From Roseovarius halotolerans (GTDB lineage: Bacteria > Pseudomonadota > Alphaproteobacteria > Rhodobacterales > Rhodobacteraceae): 64,000 bases of DNA. The DNA lies in assembly GCF_900172255.1 (NCBI RefSeq), contig NZ_FWFU01000002.1, positions 496,001 to 560,000 on the forward strand, in the 5' to 3' direction. A model generated the notes under the pieces. The model made no database searches, had not been told where the DNA came from, and saw only the letters and a program-made list of their open reading frames with translations. The position numbers and the translations under genes were made by a program. Numbering within the stretch: the stretch's first letter is position 1; the number at the start of each line of letters is the position of its first letter. Positions 59,652 through 64,000 of this stretch are shown one piece after another.

Positions 59652-60935
59652 ATGTCACAACCCACCCCTTCAGCCCGCCGCAGCGCTGTTCACCTGCTGG
59701 ATCAGGTGATGGGCGAAGGACGGTTGATGTCCGACATGATCGCCTCGGGTGCGCTGGACCGGCTTGAACCGGCGGATCGCGCCCGCGCCCAGCGCCTGGC
59801 AAGCGACACCCTGCGCGGGCTGGAACGGGCCGACCGGCTGCTGCAACGCCATCTGCGCAAGCCGCCGCCGCTGCATGTGTTCAACATCCTGCGCCTTGGC
59901 GCGGTCGAGCTGTGCACAGGGGGCGATGCGCATGGGGTGGTCAACGATCTCGTGGGGATCGTCGGCAGTCACAAGCGGTATGGCAACCTCAAGGGGTTGA
60001 TCAACGCGGTGCTGCGCAAGATCGCCGATGACGGGACGAAGACATGGAACGACCTGCGTGTGCCGCGCCTGCGCCGCTGGCTGCGCGAGCCGCTGGTCGC
60101 CGCCTGGGGCGCGGGGCCGGTCGGGGCGATGGAGCGGGCGCATTTCGCGGGTGCGCCGCTGGACCTGACGGCCAAGGGGGATGCGGATGAACTGCTGACC
60201 ATGCTTGGAACCGGAACGCTGCTTCCGACCGGGAGCGTGCGGCTGTCGGATGCGGGGCAGGTCTCGGCACTGCCCGGTTTCGACGATGGCGCGTGGTGGG
60301 TGCAGGACGCCGCCGCCGCGATTCCCGCGCGGGTGCTGGCGCCCCAGCCGGGAGAAACGGTACTGGATCTCTGCGCGGCGCCGGGTGGCAAGACATTGCA
60401 ACTGGCGGCGGCGGGGGCGGATGTGACCGCGCTCGACATTTCCGAAAAGCGGATGGCGCGGGTCCGCGAGAACCTTGAGCGCTGCGGGCTCTCGGCGCAT
60501 TGCGTGATCGGCGATGCGCTGGAACATGCGGGCGGGCCATATGACGCGGTGCTGCTGGATGCGCCCTGTTCGGCGACGGGCACGATACGGCGTCACCCCG
60601 ACCTGCCCTTTGCCAAGGATGGCGCCGAGTTCGCGGCGCTGATCGGGTTGCAGGCGGCGATGATCGACCACGCGCTGACATTGCTCAAACCCGGCGGGCG
60701 GCTGGTGTTCTGCACCTGCTCGCTGTTGCCCGACGAGGGCGAATGCCAGGTCGAGGAGGCATGCGAGCGCCATCCGGAGCTGATCGTGGAGCGCGGGGCG
60801 CTGGAGTTGCCGGGGATCGAAGCCGCGTGGATCACCGAAGAGGGCGGGCTGCGCCTGCGTCCCGATTACTGGCCCGAACTGGGCGGGATGGACGGGTTCT
60901 ATATCGCCAGCCTGCGCTTGCCCGCCGGGGCCTGA
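59652..60935 (+). CDS. rsmB: RsmB-type 16S rRNA (cytosine-5) methyltransferase
   Basis: A 427-residue protein with an N-terminal NusB-like domain (residues 5-130) and a C-terminal SAM-dependent Nop2/Sun methyltransferase. The SAM motif is DLCAAPGGKT, motif IV is DAPCSATGTIRRHPD and motif VI is CTCSLLPDEGE, giving the two catalytic cysteines. RsmB methylates C967 of E. coli 16S rRNA. The rsmB-heparinase-purH order that follows is common in this group. Confidence 0.93.
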   Translation: MSQPTPSARRSAVHLLDQVMGEGRLMSDMIASGALDRLEPADRARAQRLASDTLRGLERADRLLQRHLRKPPPLHVFNILRLGAVELCTGGDAHGVVNDLVGIVGSHKRYGNLKGLINAVLRKIADDGTKTWNDLRVPRLRRWLREPLVAAWGAGPVGAMERAHFAGAPLDLTAKGDADELLTMLGTGTLLPTGSVRLSDAGQVSALPGFDDGAWWVQDAAAAIPARVLAPQPGETVLDLCAAPGGKTLQLAAAGADVTALDISEKRMARVRENLERCGLSAHCVIGDALEHAGGPYDAVLLDAPCSATGTIRRHPDLPFAKDGAEFAALIGLQAAMIDHALTLLKPGGRLVFCTCSLLPDEGECQVEEACERHPELIVERGALELPGIEAAWITEEGGLRLRPDYWPELGGMDGFYIASLRLPAGA

Positions 60936-61047
60936 CCCCGCTCAGGGGACCTTCTGCGCATTGGGGCGGATTGTCCGGTGACTTGGCGGCAGGGGGAAGC
61001 TATAGTGTCCCCAACAACGCCAGGAAGAGCGTGCAGAGGCAAGGCAT

Positions 61048-62808
61048 ATGTCAAAGTCCGACAAGCTGTCGGCGCGCTGGACGCGCCTCATGAACCGCGT
61101 CGCCGCCCGGCGCGCGACGCTGACGCGCGCGGCCACGGCCTTTGTATCGCAACCCGAACCGCGCACCATCGGCAGCTATGCGCGCGGTCGTCAGCTTGTG
61201 GCGGGCAACTTCCTGTTTGCCGGGCACCTGGTGCAGGAACCGGGCAGCAATATCTGGGACCTGACCTGGCCGGACAACGATTTTGCCGAGGAGATCCACG
61301 GCTTTGGCTGGCTTGACGATCTGGCGGCGCTTGGCGATGCGAATGCGCGGCAATGCGCGCAGGCGTGGCTTTGGTCCTGGATCGAGCGCTATGGCGCGGG
61401 GCGCGGGCCGGGCTGGACACCGGACCTGACCGGACGACGGCTGATCCGCTGGATCAACCATGCGCCCTTCCTACTTGGCTTTATCGGGCGCAAGGAGGCC
61501 GAACTTTTCTTCAAATCGCTGGCGCAGCAGACCAATTTCCTTGGCCGCCGCTGGCGCGCCTCCTGCCCCGGCCTGCCCCGGTTCGAGGCCCTGACGGGTC
61601 TTGTCTATGCCGGCCTGTCGCTGAAGGGGATGGAGGGGCATGTGGAGCCCGCATTGCGCGTGCTGGCGCGCGATTGCGATACGCAGATCGACGGTGCCGG
61701 GGGCATCGCCACCCGCAACCCGGAAGAGTTGCTGGATGTCTTCGCTTTGCTGACCTGGGCCTCGGTCGCTTTGACGGAATCCGGGCGCTCGCCCGCCGAA
61801 TCGCATTGGAACGCCATCGAGCGGATCGCGCCGACCCTGCGCACGCTGCGCCACAGCGACGGCGCGCTGGCGCGGTTTCACGGCGGCGGGCGCGGGCTTG
61901 AGGGGCGGCTCGACAATGCGCTGGCCAATAGTGGCGTCAAGACGCGCCAGCCTGACGGGCTGTCGATGGGTTATGCCCGGATCAGTGCCGGGCGGACCTC
62001 TATCATCATTGACGCAGCACCGCCGCCGACGGGGCGCGCATCGCTCAATGCACATGCCTCGACGCTGGCGTTCGAACTGACATCGGGACGGCGGCCCTTG
62101 ATCGTGAATTGCGGGTCGGGGGTCAGTTTCGGGGCGCAATGGAGGCGCGCCGGGCGCGCCACGCCGTCGCATTCCACACTGGTTCTGGCGGGGCGCTCCA
62201 GTGCACGGCTGGACCTTGGCGCGAAGCGCGAAGGCTGGCTGACCGATGCGCCGCGCAACGTGCCGGTCAAGGTCAGCAACGCACCGGACGGGCTGCGATT
62301 CGAGGGGGGGCATGATGGCTACCTGCGCAGCCACGGCCTGACCCATGCCCGCACGCTGGACCTGACATTCGACGGGCGCGGGGTGGCGGGCGAGGACATG
62401 CTCCTGACGCTGGGCGATGGCGACCGGCGCCGCTTCGACAGGGCGATGGATGCGGCTACCTTGCAGGGCATCCCCTTCGACATCCGTTTTCACCTGCACC
62501 CGGATGTGGATGCCAGCCTCGACATGGGCGGCGCGGCGGTGTCGATGGCGCTCAAGAGCGGGGAAATCTGGGTGTTTCGCAGCGACGGGCGTGTGAGTTT
62601 GTCGCTTGAACCCAGCGTCTACCTCGAAAAAAACCGGCTCAAGCCGCGTGCGACCAAACAAATCGTTCTATCCGGTCGCGTGATGGAGTATGCGACCCGC
62701 ACAAGGTGGTCATTGGCCAAGGCACAGGATACGCCGATCGGCATCCGCGACCTGACACAGGACGAGATGGAGCCTTTGGCCGGTGACACCGAGACAGAAC
62801 AGACCTGA
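61048..62808 (+). CDS. Heparinase II/III-like protein
   Basis: A 586-residue protein with an N-terminal alpha-helical toroid part (about 50-300, WDLTWPDNDF and GRRLIRWINHAPFLL) and a C-terminal heparinase II/III-type beta-sandwich (ISAGRTSIIIDAAPPPTGRASLNAHASTLAFEL, with ATPSHSTLVL). No signal peptide is seen, so it is not a classic secreted polysaccharide lyase. A conserved place between rsmB and purH suggests a housekeeping envelope role, but none is known to me. Confidence 0.87.
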   Translation: MSKSDKLSARWTRLMNRVAARRATLTRAATAFVSQPEPRTIGSYARGRQLVAGNFLFAGHLVQEPGSNIWDLTWPDNDFAEEIHGFGWLDDLAALGDANARQCAQAWLWSWIERYGAGRGPGWTPDLTGRRLIRWINHAPFLLGFIGRKEAELFFKSLAQQTNFLGRRWRASCPGLPRFEALTGLVYAGLSLKGMEGHVEPALRVLARDCDTQIDGAGGIATRNPEELLDVFALLTWASVALTESGRSPAESHWNAIERIAPTLRTLRHSDGALARFHGGGRGLEGRLDNALANSGVKTRQPDGLSMGYARISAGRTSIIIDAAPPPTGRASLNAHASTLAFELTSGRRPLIVNCGSGVSFGAQWRRAGRATPSHSTLVLAGRSSARLDLGAKREGWLTDAPRNVPVKVSNAPDGLRFEGGHDGYLRSHGLTHARTLDLTFDGRGVAGEDMLLTLGDGDRRRFDRAMDAATLQGIPFDIRFHLHPDVDASLDMGGAAVSMALKSGEIWVFRSDGRVSLSLEPSVYLEKNRLKPRATKQIVLSGRVMEYATRTRWSLAKAQDTPIGIRDLTQDEMEPLAGDTETEQT

Positions 62809-62835
62809 ACCGACTGACCCGAGGATCCGCTGCCC

Positions 62836-64000
62836 ATGACCGATCTCGCCCCCGTGCGCCGAGCCCTTCTTTCCGTTTCCGACAAGACCGGACTGGTCGA
62901 GCTGGGCCAGGCCCTGGCCGATCGCGGGGTCGAGTTGCTGTCGACCGGCGGCAGCGCCAAGGCGCTGCGCGATGCGGGGCTGGTGGTGAAGGATGTGGCG
63001 GATGTCACCGGCTTTCCCGAGATGATGGATGGGCGGGTCAAGACCCTGCATCCGGGCGTGCATGGCGGGTTGCTGGCGCTGCGCGACAACGATCAGCACA
63101 TGGCGGCGATGACCGCCCACGGGATCAAGCCGATCGACCTGCTGGTGGTCAATCTCTATCCCTTCGAGGAGACCGTCGCCAAGGGCGCCGATTACGCCAC
63201 CTGCATCGAGAATATCGACATCGGCGGCCCGGCAATGATCCGCGCGGCGGCCAAGAACCATGCGTTTGTCAACGTCGTCGTGGATGTCGAGGATTACCAG
63301 CCGTTGCTGGATGAACTGGCCGCGCATGACGGTCAGACCACATATGCCTTCCGCCAGCGGCTTGCGCTGACCGCCTATGCGCGCACCGGCGCCTATGATG
63401 CGGCGGTTTCTGGCTGGATGGCCGGAGCCCTCGACGAGCCCGCACCGCGCCGCCGCGCCGTGGCCGGCAAGCTGGCGCAAACCCTGCGCTATGGCGAGAA
63501 CCCGCATCAGAGCGCGGCCTTCTATGTGGATGGCACGAACCGCCCCGGCGTGGCCACGGCCACGCAGCACCAGGGCAAGGAACTAAGTTACAACAACATC
63601 AACGATACCGACGCTGCCTTCGAACTGGTCAGTGAGTTCCTGCCCAAGGATGGCCCGGCCTGCGCGATCATCAAGCATGCCAATCCCTGCGGGGTGGCGC
63701 GGGGCACGACCCTCAAGGAAGCCTATGCGCGCGCCTTCGATTGCGACCGGACCTCGGCCTTCGGCGGGATCGTCGCGCTGAACTCGACGCTGGATCGCGA
63801 GACCGCCGAGGAGATCTGCGAGATCTTTACCGAAGTGGTCATCGCCCCCGGTGCGCACCGGGAGGCCAAGGAGGTCTTTGCGCGCAAGAAGAACCTGCGC
63901 CTGCTGACCACCCCCGGCCTTGCCAATCCCGCCGAGTCGGGGCTGATGCTGCGGCAGGTGTCGGGCGGCTACCTGGTACAGGACAAGGATAACGGGCGAC
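62836..64000 (+). CDS. purH: Bifunctional AICAR formyltransferase/IMP cyclohydrolase, 3' end cut by window
   Basis: The first 388 residues of PurH (normally about 525-530), which does the last two steps to IMP. The N-terminal MGS-like cyclohydrolase domain holds [29 protein letters not shown] and [16 protein letters not shown]; the transformylase domain starts around [16 protein letters not shown] and has the KHANPCGVA block. The frame is open to the right edge. It follows the heparinase-like gene by 27 bases. Confidence 0.96.
   Translation, partial: MTDLAPVRRALLSVSDKTGLVELGQALADRGVELLSTGGSAKALRDAGLVVKDVADVTGFPEMMDGRVKTLHPGVHGGLLALRDNDQHMAAMTAHGIKPIDLLVVNLYPFEETVAKGADYATCIENIDIGGPAMIRAAAKNHAFVNVVVDVEDYQPLLDELAAHDGQTTYAFRQRLALTAYARTGAYDAAVSGWMAGALDEPAPRRRAVAGKLAQTLRYGENPHQSAAFYVDGTNRPGVATATQHQGKELSYNNINDTDAAFELVSEFLPKDGPACAIIKHANPCGVARGTTLKEAYARAFDCDRTSAFGGIVALNSTLDRETAEEICEIFTEVVIAPGAHREAKEVFARKKNLRLLTTPGLANPAESGLMLRQVSGGYLVQDKDNGR

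Overview
The window is a 64 kb piece of a high-GC alphaproteobacterial chromosome, most likely from the Rhodobacteraceae (Roseobacter group). The reasons are the uniform high GC coding style, the ferritin-VIT1 iron exporter MbfA with an Irr-type iron control element, the hflK-hflC-DUF2065-protease run, the uvrC/pgsA/moaD/moaE block, the rsmB-heparinase-purH block and a DeoC-ALDH16-type pair. No IS element, prophage, CRISPR array, rRNA or tRNA was seen. Both edges cut genes: an AraC-type regulator on the left and purH on the right.

Layout. 1-7.4 kb: AraC-family regulator (partial), glutamine amidotransferase, zapE, an MFS transporter, a tight minus-strand operon (HAD phosphatase, ornithine cyclodeaminase-like protein, alpha/beta hydrolase) and a DMT transporter. 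7.5-11.7 kb: minus-strand fghA-sthA-yaiI operon, then mbfA with a perfect iron control element, then a 52-residue exported protein behind three operator-like boxes. 11.7-17.9 kb: TetR regulator, aromatic aminotransferase, mercaptopyruvate sulfurtransferase, smpB, CoA transferase/racemase, CoxG-like protein and an SGNH lipoprotein. 18-22.6 kb: an ABC exporter pair, an S49 peptidase, a zinc-ribbon miniprotein, a Ca/Na antiporter and a pteridine-reductase-like SDR, mostly coupled by overlapping stops and starts. 22.6-29.4 kb: an AT-rich island with one DnaA box, uvrC, a TetR/CoA-ligase/enoyl-CoA-hydratase module, pgsA, moaD, moaE and an SCP2 protein.

29.4-36.6 kb: a VCBS-Hint protein overlapping a HlyC-like toxin acyltransferase, an omega-aminotransferase, a coiled-coil protein, an alanine/sodium symporter with a clear terminator, a universal stress protein, a DUF442 phosphatase and a degenerate 2-keto-3-deoxygalactonokinase homologue. 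36.7-43.8 kb: sitABCD metal uptake operon behind a 27-bp perfect palindrome, then deoC and an ALDH16-like protein lacking its catalytic loop. 43.9-49.3 kb: a very acidic disordered protein, thiamine diphosphokinase, sdaA and a GST. 49.4-55.8 kb: rpiA, gor, hflK, hflC, DUF2065 and a Do-family protease ending in a strong terminator. 55.8-64 kb: DUF1643, truB, a phosphodiester glycosidase, rbfA, dapB, an SdhAF4-like protein, rsmB, a heparinase II/III-like protein and purH.

Most genes are housekeeping or metabolic. The parts that stand out are the HlyC/VCBS-Hint pair, the apparently dead ALDH16-like protein beside deoC, a repeat found just after four gene ends, and three metal or TetR control sites readable as near-perfect palindromes.
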